Below are positions 1 through 6,147 of a stretch of 38,316 nt of DNA, piece after piece. The stretch is from Promethearchaeota archaeon. GTDB taxonomy: Archaea > Asgardarchaeota > Lokiarchaeia > Sigynarchaeales > SOKP01. The translations under genes and the position numbers were made by a program. Each line of letters begins with the position of its first letter. Positions within the stretch are counted from its first letter, which is position 1. The notes under the pieces are model-generated. The model was not told where the DNA came from. It made no database searches and saw only the letters and a list, made by a program, of their open reading frames with translations. Where the stretch lies: positions 1 through 38,316 of the forward strand of contig JAHPYY010000024.1 in the NCBI GenBank assembly GCA_019058515.1, written 5' to 3'.

Positions 1-291
1 ACATTATTTAAATCTATTTACATTTAAGGCAATTTCACTATAAATTAGTGTAAAGTTCCTTATAATTAAGAGAAATAAAAGTATAGAATAAATATAGTCA
101 CTCAAAACTATCGATTTAGAAATAGTGAGTGAGTAAATTTTAAATCTGGATTAATTTCTAACTAAGTCATTAGAACTTGTCAATTTTCTTGAGCCGACTA
201 TTTATATATTTAACTTCGCCGAATTTGTAATTTTATTGATTTCTTAAAATTTATATTCTCTTGTTGGTAACATATCTATATTAGGTATTAA
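1..291. other. Gene-free left edge with GTPase promoter
   Basis: No open reading frame of note is visible here. A TATA-like stretch at 201-211 lies about 85 bases before the GTPase start and could be its promoter. A 7-base inverted repeat (TCACTCA at 98-104, TGAGTGA at 126-132) surrounds an inner ACTAT/ATAGT pair, so a small hairpin can form. Its role is unknown. Confidence 0.4.
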
Positions 292-834
292 ATGAATATT
301 TCATTGGAGAAAATGGAGATAAAAATCTTCTTATTCGGTCTTGACGCCGCCGGAAAAACGACTCTTGTAAGATACCTTAAAGACGAAATAATATTAGAGA
401 ACCCGCTTCCCACTACATATTTCGAAATTGAAAGCACTAAAATCAAGAATGTTGATTTTATTATTTGGGATGCCCCTGGACAATTAAAATACAGGGAACA
501 ATGGTCGCGGGGAGTACTTGACGCCAATATCCTTCTCTTTCTGCTTGACACTGCTGACAAAGGAAGGTTTGGAGAAGCTCGTACGGAGTTACACAACATC
601 TTAAACCACACAGACGCGGGAAATGTCCCTCTTATCTTTTGTTACCACAAAATGGACCTTGATGCCGCCTTAAACAATAAAGATTTGGCGGAAAGCTTCT
701 TTGACTTAGAAGCGATATTGGATAGAAAAATCTATCCTATTGAAACTTCTGTTTACGATCCACCCTCAATTGAGTTTCTTAAGAATTTACTCGTCGAAAT
801 GGTCGAGATCGAAGATTGGAAGTATTTAGATTAA
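292..834 (+). CDS. Arf/Sar-like small GTPase
   Basis: A 180-residue Ras-superfamily GTPase closest to the Arf branch. Seen: the G1 P-loop GLDAAGKTT at residues 16-24 (the Arf form), a switch I threonine in PTTYFEIE at 40-47, the G3 motif WDAPGQ at 59-64 (Arf WDxxGQ), a G4-like HKMD at 119-122 where N/TKxD is usual, and a weak G5 (ETS, 151-153). There is no N-terminal amphipathic myristoylation helix and no C-terminal cysteine for lipidation, so it is probably soluble. Such GTPases are numerous in Asgard archaea, where they are candidate precursors of eukaryotic trafficking regulators; the partner here is unknown. An in-frame ATG at 313 (Met8) is an alternative start. The histidine in G4 may lower guanine specificity. 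The family is clear; the cellular role is not. Confidence 0.9.
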   Translation: MNISLEKMEIKIFLFGLDAAGKTTLVRYLKDEIILENPLPTTYFEIESTKIKNVDFIIWDAPGQLKYREQWSRGVLDANILLFLLDTADKGRFGEARTELHNILNHTDAGNVPLIFCYHKMDLDAALNNKDLAESFFDLEAILDRKIYPIETSVYDPPSIEFLKNLLVEMVEIEDWKYLD

Positions 835-899
835 GATTAGATTAATTTTCTTATTTGTTGAAACTAATTTTATTATATTACTTCATAAAGCTAATTAAC

Positions 900-1298
900 C
901 TAACAAATTCCAACATTTAATATTCGAGGGATTATTCTTAAGTACTCTTTTAAGTAATCCGTATTTAAGTGGTAATACGAATAATTCCCTTTCTTGTAGC
1001 CCGAAATCAGGTTAATCTTTTCTAACTTTCTTAAGTGATGGGAAATTGTAGATTGAGATTTATTTAGGACTGTTTCAAGCTCGCATACACATCGATCGTT
1101 ATCCAATAGCGTAGCAATAATAATTAACCTTTCCCTTGAGGCAAGGGCTGAGTTGAATTCCGCTAACATTCTGAAATCTTCGTCGTGTGCCATTAAGTCC
1201 CCGAGCTCACGTAAATCCTTAAAGTAAGTGCCCGTATCACATTTATCAGAGCAACTGCACAACATTTTTTTTAAATCTTCGACTCGACTAACTTTCAT
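900..1298 (-). CDS. arsR: ArsR/SmtB-family arsenic-type repressor
   Basis: A 132-residue winged-helix repressor of the ArsR/SmtB family. The DNA-recognition helix is the SQSTISHHLRKL segment (81-92), preceded by DRCVCELE (69-75), the same place as the classical ELCVCDL arsenite site; Cys70 and Cys72 are the likely As(III) ligands. Extra cysteines sit at the N terminus (14, 16, 20) and at the last residue (132), which could give a three-coordinate thiol site. It is divergent from the DUF166-like/arsM/hgcA genes across a 144-base region with a long direct repeat, so it most likely represses both directions until arsenite or another thiophilic metal(loid) binds. Start: a TATA-like box at 1324-1334 lies about 30 bases upstream, implying a leaderless mRNA. 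A related copy lies at 23458-23865. Confidence 0.9.
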   Translation of the reverse strand: MKVSRVEDLKKMLCSCSDKCDTGTYFKDLRELGDLMAHDEDFRMLAEFNSALASRERLIIIATLLDNDRCVCELETVLNKSQSTISHHLRKLEKINLISGYKKGNYSYYHLNTDYLKEYLRIIPRILNVGIC

Positions 1299-1442
1299 TC
1301 AATCACTAAATATATATAATTCTTAATATAAATATGGAAATCGATATTTATAAATCTAATGCTACTAGAGCAATTAAATCGATAAGTATAAATTTGAATG
1401 CTTCTATTTATATCTCAAGTCTCAAAGCACTAAATAAAACAT
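1299..1442. promoter_or_regulatory. Divergent arsR / methylation operon promoter
   Basis: Each gene has a TATA-like box about 25-30 bases from its start codon: 1324-1334 read on the minus strand for arsR, and 1404-1413 on the plus strand for the DUF166-like gene. Between and overlapping them is an imperfect direct repeat of about 26 bases: 1338-1363 and 1376-1402 share AAATCGATA, then TATAAAT, then AATGCT. Spaced direct repeats flanked by two promoters are a natural ArsR operator arrangement. This is inferred from layout; no binding data are available. Confidence 0.6.
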
Positions 1443-2159
1443 ATGTTTGATACAAAAAATTTTTCGGTCGGGATCATCTCAGATGGTAAATATGGTGAGA
1501 GAGCATTCGAAAATATTAGCAAAAAATTAAACGCAAGATGGATTCTGGTGGAAGAAATTCCAACTAATGTCCTGCTTGACGAAGATATCGACATAAATTT
1601 ACCCGAATGTAGTATGTATATCTCGTATGTACGCCATCCTGATGTAATTATGCAATTAGCAGAATACCAAAAACCCTTAATATTGGGCGTATTACCTGGA
1701 GAAGGTTTGTATCACCAACTAAAATCTATTAATCCTTACGTAGTTCGTGCAACAACTATGTGCTCTCTGGAATCTAACACTGAAATCCCGGAAGTAGATT
1801 ATTTTACGAAAATATTTGGTAAACCAATCTATGAGGTCAATCTTAGCAACGAAAATATCGTAGAAAGCATTCGCGTAGAGAGATCCTCGCTGTGCGGTTC
1901 CTCAGAAGCAGGCGCGGACTTTTTATTACACAAGTCGATTTGCGTCGAAAACTTACAGGAATTTGCACTTCGGATTTGCCACGAATGTAGAGCTCCTCGA
2001 TTTGGTCGAACCTGCGATAAAGAAGTCGCCGGGATCATTCATCTTAAATCTTTTCTCGATGGCGTTCCTGAAAGTACATTAAAGGGTAATGGTGAAGAGT
2101 TTGGCAAATTCGTAAAAAATGTAGAACTTGAATATATAGCAAGAAAAGGTAAAAATTAA
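1443..2159 (+). CDS. DUF166-like cysteine-rich protein
   Basis: A 238-residue soluble protein. The N-terminal stretch GIISDGKYGERAFENI (10-25) resembles the opening of the archaeal DUF166 family, a family without established function that is sometimes misannotated as thymidylate synthase. Seven cysteines are present (56, 107, 151, 167, 179, 182, 191); the CHEC...C cluster at 179-191 could bind a metal or iron-sulfur cluster. It is the first gene of the arsM/hgcA operon, 64 bases before arsM, with its own TATA-like box at 1404-1413 and an essentially leaderless start. Co-location with arsM and hgcAB suggests handling of a metal(loid), a corrinoid or a methyl carrier, but nothing in the sequence fixes a reaction. 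The family assignment is tentative. Confidence 0.55.
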   Translation: MFDTKNFSVGIISDGKYGERAFENISKKLNARWILVEEIPTNVLLDEDIDINLPECSMYISYVRHPDVIMQLAEYQKPLILGVLPGEGLYHQLKSINPYVVRATTMCSLESNTEIPEVDYFTKIFGKPIYEVNLSNENIVESIRVERSSLCGSSEAGADFLLHKSICVENLQEFALRICHECRAPRFGRTCDKEVAGIIHLKSFLDGVPESTLKGNGEEFGKFVKNVELEYIARKGKN

Positions 2160-2223
2160 GGAGACTTAATTGAAGTGTTAGTGTTTTGAGTGTATTTAAT
2201 TTAAATTGAAAGGTGGTAAAAAA

Positions 2224-3333
2224 GTGGAAGACGAAAAGTTAAAGGAATTAGTACGAAAGAGTTACGGTAAAATAGTAACCAACGCTACATCCTGTTGCTC
2301 ACCCACTACATCTTGTTGCGGATCGCCCTCAACGAGTATCGCTGATAATATTAGCAAAAACTTAGGGTATACCGATAGCGAGCTTAAAAGCGTTCCCGAT
2401 GGTGCCAACCTTGGTTTGGGTTGCGGTAATCCGGTTGCTATTGCGGGATTGAAGGAAGGGGAAACTGTCCTCGATCTAGGTTCGGGCGCAGGGTTCGATT
2501 GTTTTCTAGCGGCAAACAAGGTGGGAAAGAATGGAAAAGTAATTGGTATTGACATGACTCCAGAAATGCTTAGTAAGGCTAGACAAAACGCTATTGATGG
2601 AGGATATAACAATGTTGAGTTTCGATCTGGTGAAATAGAAGATCTCCCTGTGTTGGATGAGACCGTCGACACCGTCATATCAAATTGCGTAATAAACCTC
2701 GTCCCGAATAAGACTAAAGCGTTTCAAGAAACATTTAGAGTGTTAAAACCAGGTGGTAAGCTTATGATTTCAGATATTACCCTATTAAAACCATTGCCAA
2801 AATTTGTTTTAGATTCAATGGAAGCTTATGTAGGATGCGTGGCAGGTGCCATTCTTAGGGACGATTACATTAAAGAAATTCAAAACGCAGGATTTGAAAA
2901 CATCCAAATTTTGGATCAACAATGTTTTCCCATCGATGTATCAACTCTTAATTCATCTATCGTAGATGAGATCAAGAATAGTGGGATAGATAAAGAAGTA
3001 ATTGAGGACATAGGTAATACTGTAGCCAGCGTAAAAGTCAGCGCAACTAAACCTCAAAATATCGAGCTCAAATCGAATAATAAGTTAAAAATAGATATCT
3101 ACGTGCCATTAGAGGTGTGCGCATGTCAATGGGAAAAATTCGTTAATAGAGTGTTTGAAACGATTACTCCTTACATAAAGTCTATTGATTACGATACCAA
3201 ATCCACCAATTCTGAAGAAGCTAAAAAATTAGGAATCCGAGGAAACACAATTTTGGTAAACGGCGAGAAAAAATACTCTTCTGCGTTTTCATTAAAAAGA
3301 GATTTACCAGATTTATTGAGGTCAATAAAATAG
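2224..3333 (+). CDS. arsM: Arsenite methyltransferase ArsM with C-terminal redox domain
   Basis: SAM-dependent As(III) methyltransferase. From the GTG start it is 369 residues; an upstream in-frame TTG at 2206 is less likely because AGGTGG at 2211-2216 is well spaced for the GTG. The N terminus carries a CC...CC pair (residues 24-25 and 31-32). SAM motif I is VLDLGSGAGFD (82-92). The three As-binding cysteines known for ArsM are all present: Cys67 in GLGCGNP, Cys155 in SNCVINL and Cys205 in GCVAGA. After the methyltransferase (to about 270) comes a segment of about 85 residues with CAC (299-301) and a beta-alpha pattern ending in a TILVNGEKKY strand, which looks like a thioredoxin-like domain that could supply electrons during methylation. 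It probably makes mono- to trimethyl arsenicals. Enzyme identity is strong; the extension's role is inferred. Confidence 0.93.
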   Translation: MEDEKLKELVRKSYGKIVTNATSCCSPTTSCCGSPSTSIADNISKNLGYTDSELKSVPDGANLGLGCGNPVAIAGLKEGETVLDLGSGAGFDCFLAANKVGKNGKVIGIDMTPEMLSKARQNAIDGGYNNVEFRSGEIEDLPVLDETVDTVISNCVINLVPNKTKAFQETFRVLKPGGKLMISDITLLKPLPKFVLDSMEAYVGCVAGAILRDDYIKEIQNAGFENIQILDQQCFPIDVSTLNSSIVDEIKNSGIDKEVIEDIGNTVASVKVSATKPQNIELKSNNKLKIDIYVPLEVCACQWEKFVNRVFETITPYIKSIDYDTKSTNSEEAKKLGIRGNTILVNGEKKYSSAFSLKRDLPDLLRSIK

Positions 3334-3357
3334 ACCTCAAATAACATTTTTAACAAA

Positions 3358-3723
3358 GTGATCAAAATTAAGAAAATTACCTTTAAAATCAGTTTGCCTA
3401 TAAAAGGGCTTCAAAAAGGTAGAGAATACGTAGTATCGGTTCCTGACAATGCGACGTTTGTGGAATCCTTAGCAATGGTCGATAAATTTGTTGCAGAACA
3501 TCCTAGCGAATCTATATTTCCGTTATACGACGGATACATTCATAACTTCATTCAATTAATGTGGAATCCCGAAGAGAACGTAATATACGATGATGTAGGG
3601 GTATTTCCTTACGGTCCAGACGAGGAGGGTTTGTGTAGAAGGTTTATGCCGATTAAAGAAGATATAGATTTCAATCTTTACCCCGATAGCGTGATCGATT
3701 TGCAACCTGATTCGGGATGTTGA
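3358..3723 (+). CDS. Small beta-grasp-like protein, copy A
   Basis: A 121-residue protein with a GTG start, 24 bases after arsM, so almost certainly in the same transcript. I do not recognise a named family. The predicted pattern is two strands (about 5-28), a helix (about 33-45), a middle insert containing FPLYDGYIHNFIQLMW, and final strands ending LYPDSVIDLQPDSGC. That end resembles the C-terminal GDxVxLxPxxxGG of MoaD/ThiS-type beta-grasp carriers, with GC replacing GG. It is clearly homologous to the gene at 3844-4188, sharing FPLY-G-IH--QL-W--EEN-IY-D-GV--YGP. Each copy is followed by a homologous mini-gene, so a two-gene unit was duplicated. The context suggests an accessory for metal(loid)/corrinoid methylation; the biochemical role is unknown. 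Confidence 0.75.
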   Translation: MIKIKKITFKISLPIKGLQKGREYVVSVPDNATFVESLAMVDKFVAEHPSESIFPLYDGYIHNFIQLMWNPEENVIYDDVGVFPYGPDEEGLCRRFMPIKEDIDFNLYPDSVIDLQPDSGC

Positions 3724-3732
3724 TGAGAAAAA

Positions 3733-3828
3733 GTAAAACAAAGGGTTGACATAGGTACGCTTAAGAGCATTATCAGGAAAAAATATGGAAAAAACCACGC
3801 AAATTTCGCACATTATTTCGAAAAATAA
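3733..3828 (+). pseudogene. Mini-protein, copy A (frame without a start codon)
   Basis: Read in frame from the codon at 3733, this gives 31 residues that align with the intact mini-protein at 4201-4305: both contain R-D-GT-K-IIR-KYGK followed by FAHYF. The codon matching the ATG of copy B is GTA, and no ATG, GTG or TTG exists in this frame. An ATG at 3723 overlaps the stop of the preceding gene (TGATGA) but is one frame off; removing one A from the A5 run at 3728-3732 would join it to this frame. It is therefore decayed, a sequencing or assembly indel, a GTA start or a frameshift product. Conservation of the peptide shows that it was coding. Confidence 0.55.
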
Positions 3829-3843
3829 AATAAGTTGAATATA

Positions 3844-4188
3844 ATGAAGTCGATAAAATTGAACATATTTGCCTCAGATCCGGAAAATATCCATTCAAGC
3901 GGAGTCGAATATGTTACAGATTTAGAGGATAATGGTACGATAATTGACGCATTAAGTACAATTGATAAAAGGATGTATTCTCAAACGGAAAAATCCGTTT
4001 TTCCACTATATAAAGGGTTAATTCACAGTTACCTTCAGTTAATCTGGGATGCTGAGGAAAATAAGATATATGAAGATTGCGGAGTCGATGCTTATGGACC
4101 AAACAGGGAATATATGCCTTTAAGAAGCGATATAAATTTCTGTCTTATCCCAAACTCTGAAATTACAATTATAGTACATGCCGATTGA
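3844..4188 (+). CDS. Small beta-grasp-like protein, copy B
   Basis: A 114-residue paralogue of the gene at 3358-3723; a TTG three codons upstream (3835) is a weaker start. It keeps the shared central block FPLYKGLIH--LQLIW--EEN-IYED-GV--YGP and the following YMPLRSDINF, but its C terminus (PNSEITIIVHAD) lacks the GC ending of copy A. The two copies may therefore have diverged in function, for example one carrier-like and one structural. It lies 15 bases after mini-gene copy A and is followed 12 bases later by mini-gene copy B. No membrane segment or signal peptide is seen. Function unknown; role in the arsM/hgcA operon inferred from position only. Confidence 0.75.
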   Translation: MKSIKLNIFASDPENIHSSGVEYVTDLEDNGTIIDALSTIDKRMYSQTEKSVFPLYKGLIHSYLQLIWDAEENKIYEDCGVDAYGPNREYMPLRSDINFCLIPNSEITIIVHAD

Positions 4189-4200
4189 TGAGCAGATAAT

Positions 4201-4305
4201 ATGAAAGAGCGATTAGATTTTGGGACATTCAAACGAATAATTAGACAGAAATACGGAAAAGAAGATGACCTATTTGCACATTACTTCAAAATTAAAATAA
4301 CTTAA
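4201..4305 (+). CDS. 34-residue conserved mini-protein, copy B
   Basis: ATG to TAA open frame of 34 residues, too short for routine ORF callers. It is lysine/arginine-rich and predicted helical in the middle (GTFKRIIRQKYGK), ending FAHYFKIKIT. It begins 12 bases after the beta-grasp-like copy B. A homologous peptide is encoded after copy A in the same position, so the pair (beta-grasp-like gene plus mini-gene) is a repeated module. The block LK-IIRKKYGK also resembles the first helix of the operon's own ArsM (LKELVRKSYGK), which may be chance. I infer that it binds the adjacent small protein or an operon enzyme; function unknown. Confidence 0.6.
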   Translation: MKERLDFGTFKRIIRQKYGKEDDLFAHYFKIKIT

Positions 4306-4326
4306 TAATAAAAGCTATAGGATGAA

Positions 4327-4352
4327 ACTTTTCAAAAATCTTAGTGAAAAGT
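4327..4352. promoter_or_regulatory. 8-base inverted repeat upstream of hgcA fusion
   Basis: ACTTTTCA (4327-4334) and TGAAAAGT (4345-4352) form a perfect inverted repeat with a 10-base spacer. It lies about 35 bases upstream of an AT-rich TATA-like stretch (around 4385-4398) that could drive the hgcA fusion. It may be an operator or a transcript hairpin separating the two parts of the operon. Confidence 0.35.
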
Positions 4353-4434
4353 CGACAAATGGATTGCTTCCATAAGCTAAAAATAATTATTTTATTTGGA
4401 ATAGAAACTTACTCAATAAAAATAGTGGAAAAGT

Positions 4435-6093
4435 ATGGCAGTCGTATACATGCGAAAATTAGAATTGGAACCTGAGACATACGATAAAAATTTCACTACT
4501 CTTACAAAAGGTATCAACAAGAAAGTAGAAGATTGGATTGTCGAAAAGGTTAATTCAAGCGGCACGATTTTGGAAGTTGGATGTGGTACGGGAGCACTGG
4601 CTATGAAAGTAGCAAGTAAAGGGAATGAAGTTAAAGCAATCGATATTAACCCTAAAATGATAGAGTTCGCATCTAAACAGCGAGATTACGACTCAGAGAA
4701 TGGTTCCATAGCTTTTCAAGTAGGGTCTTTTACTGAATTACCAGTAGAAGATAACTCTCAAGATGCTATTATTAGTAAATTCATGCTTTCTGAACTTAGA
4801 CCATTTGAACAACAAATTTTCCTAAGAAATTCTTGGAACGCTTTAAAGCCTGATGGCGTATTAATATTAGCTGCGGAATTTATACCATCAGGCTTTTGGA
4901 AACTAATTTTTAATTTGAAGAGATGGTGGTATAAAAAAAAGCTTAGAAGACTGAAGTTAAAAAGTACCTTCCTTTTGAAATGGTTTTTCAATTATATTGC
5001 ACCTATTGGATTTGAAATTTCGGAACAGTTGGAATGGAACCACGGTACCATTAAAGCTCTTGTTTTGAGAAAGGTTGCGATCGATGGAGATAATGAACCA
5101 AGATTTTATTTCCCCGAAAAAAAGAAAATTAGCGGAATATCGTCTCAGTTTAGGATTTATAGATGTATATTTACAGGTCAAATAGATGAAGTTCCCATTG
5201 AACCGGGGGTGTACAAATCAGGGAATCCAGATAGAAATTCTCCCATCATAGTTACGGCTAATTACGATTTCACCTTCATCAAACTAATGCGAAGTATCAA
5301 AAATATTGACGCTTGGGTAGTATGCGTAGATTCTAACGGTATTAATGTATGGTGTGCCGCTCGAGGCAACGATTTTGGAAACGAACAACTTATCGAAGCT
5401 GTCAAAGCCACGGGAATTCAGAACTTTACAGATAATCGAACGTTAATTTTACCGCAATTATCGGCAGGAGGAGTTGCGATACCGAAACTCAAATCGAGCT
5501 CAAACGATCTCCCCTTCAAAATTAAGTACGGCCCCGTTTGGTCAAAAGATTTACCCACATATTTGAAAGAGAAACCCGCAAAAAAGCCAGAAAAAATGAA
5601 ATTAGCTAAATTTTCTCTATTTCATCGAACTCGCGCGTTTGTAACTCACACCACCTTTTTATTCCGAAAAATCTTTGTCTATCCCTTACTTGGATTGCTT
5701 ATCGTATTAACCGCTCTAAATTGGTGGAGTAAACTCTGGTGGGTCGTAGAATTGTCAATCTGGATAGTCTTAGCAAACGCAATTATCGCGTTTTTGCTTC
5801 CACTGTCTAAATTTACGAGAAAGTTTATATATAAATCACTTTTTTACGGTATAATAAATACTCTCACGTTCAGCATCGTAAGCCTTTTCTTTCAAAACTC
5901 CGTCTTCAAGGTTTTATTAAGCTTGGGGTTTTACTTTTGGATTAGTTTCTTCTCGACAATGTCGTTTAGCGGTTATACAATGGATACGAGTCCGCGCGAT
6001 ATTCAAATCGAATATCCCACCTTCAGGAAGATAAACTTACCGCTATTGATTATTTCTACAGTACTTTTAGCTTTAGGCATTATATTGTATTAA
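4435..6093 (+). CDS. hgcA: SAM methyltransferase-HgcA fusion (corrinoid methyl carrier)
   Basis: A 552-residue fusion. Residues 1-215 are a Rossmann methyltransferase (motif I ILEVGCGTG, 45-53; acidic strand-2 end KAIDIN, 67-72; a LKPDG turn near 137-141). Residues 250-375 match the HgcA corrinoid-binding domain: EPGVY, SPIIVTANYDFTF, then the cap helix NVWC (304-307), whose Cys307 is the expected lower cobalt ligand, then TLILPQL and YGPV. About five transmembrane helices follow (411-430, 433-457, 464-486, 488-512, 533-552), including the HgcA-like FSGYTMDTSP (511-520). HgcA transfers a methyl group from its corrinoid to Hg(II). Ordinary HgcA has only a short region before the corrinoid domain, so the fused methyltransferase is odd; it could load the corrinoid from SAM. 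The cap helix continues ARGND rather than the usual AGKGT. Start: ATG at 4435, with Met6 as alternative. Confidence 0.9.
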   Translation: MAVVYMRKLELEPETYDKNFTTLTKGINKKVEDWIVEKVNSSGTILEVGCGTGALAMKVASKGNEVKAIDINPKMIEFASKQRDYDSENGSIAFQVGSFTELPVEDNSQDAIISKFMLSELRPFEQQIFLRNSWNALKPDGVLILAAEFIPSGFWKLIFNLKRWWYKKKLRRLKLKSTFLLKWFFNYIAPIGFEISEQLEWNHGTIKALVLRKVAIDGDNEPRFYFPEKKKISGISSQFRIYRCIFTGQIDEVPIEPGVYKSGNPDRNSPIIVTANYDFTFIKLMRSIKNIDAWVVCVDSNGINVWCAARGNDFGNEQLIEAVKATGIQNFTDNRTLILPQLSAGGVAIPKLKSSSNDLPFKIKYGPVWSKDLPTYLKEKPAKKPEKMKLAKFSLFHRTRAFVTHTTFLFRKIFVYPLLGLLIVLTALNWWSKLWWVVELSIWIVLANAIIAFLLPLSKFTRKFIYKSLFYGIINTLTFSIVSLFFQNSVFKVLLSLGFYFWISFFSTMSFSGYTMDTSPRDIQIEYPTFRKINLPLLIISTVLLALGIILY

Positions 6094-6147
6094 TTTATAT
6101 TAAAAAATAAAAAAATAATTAATCAAAAAAAAAATAGGAGGAAAATA

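Noticed and set aside
2262..2678. 138-residue antisense frame inside arsM
   Set aside because: Lies within a strongly conserved gene; no independent signal.
4435..6093. Alternative reading as a CFeSP (acetyl-CoA pathway) corrinoid protein
   Set aside because: The NVWC cap helix, five C-terminal membrane helices and FSGYTMDTSP match HgcA, and an HgcB-type ferredoxin follows directly.
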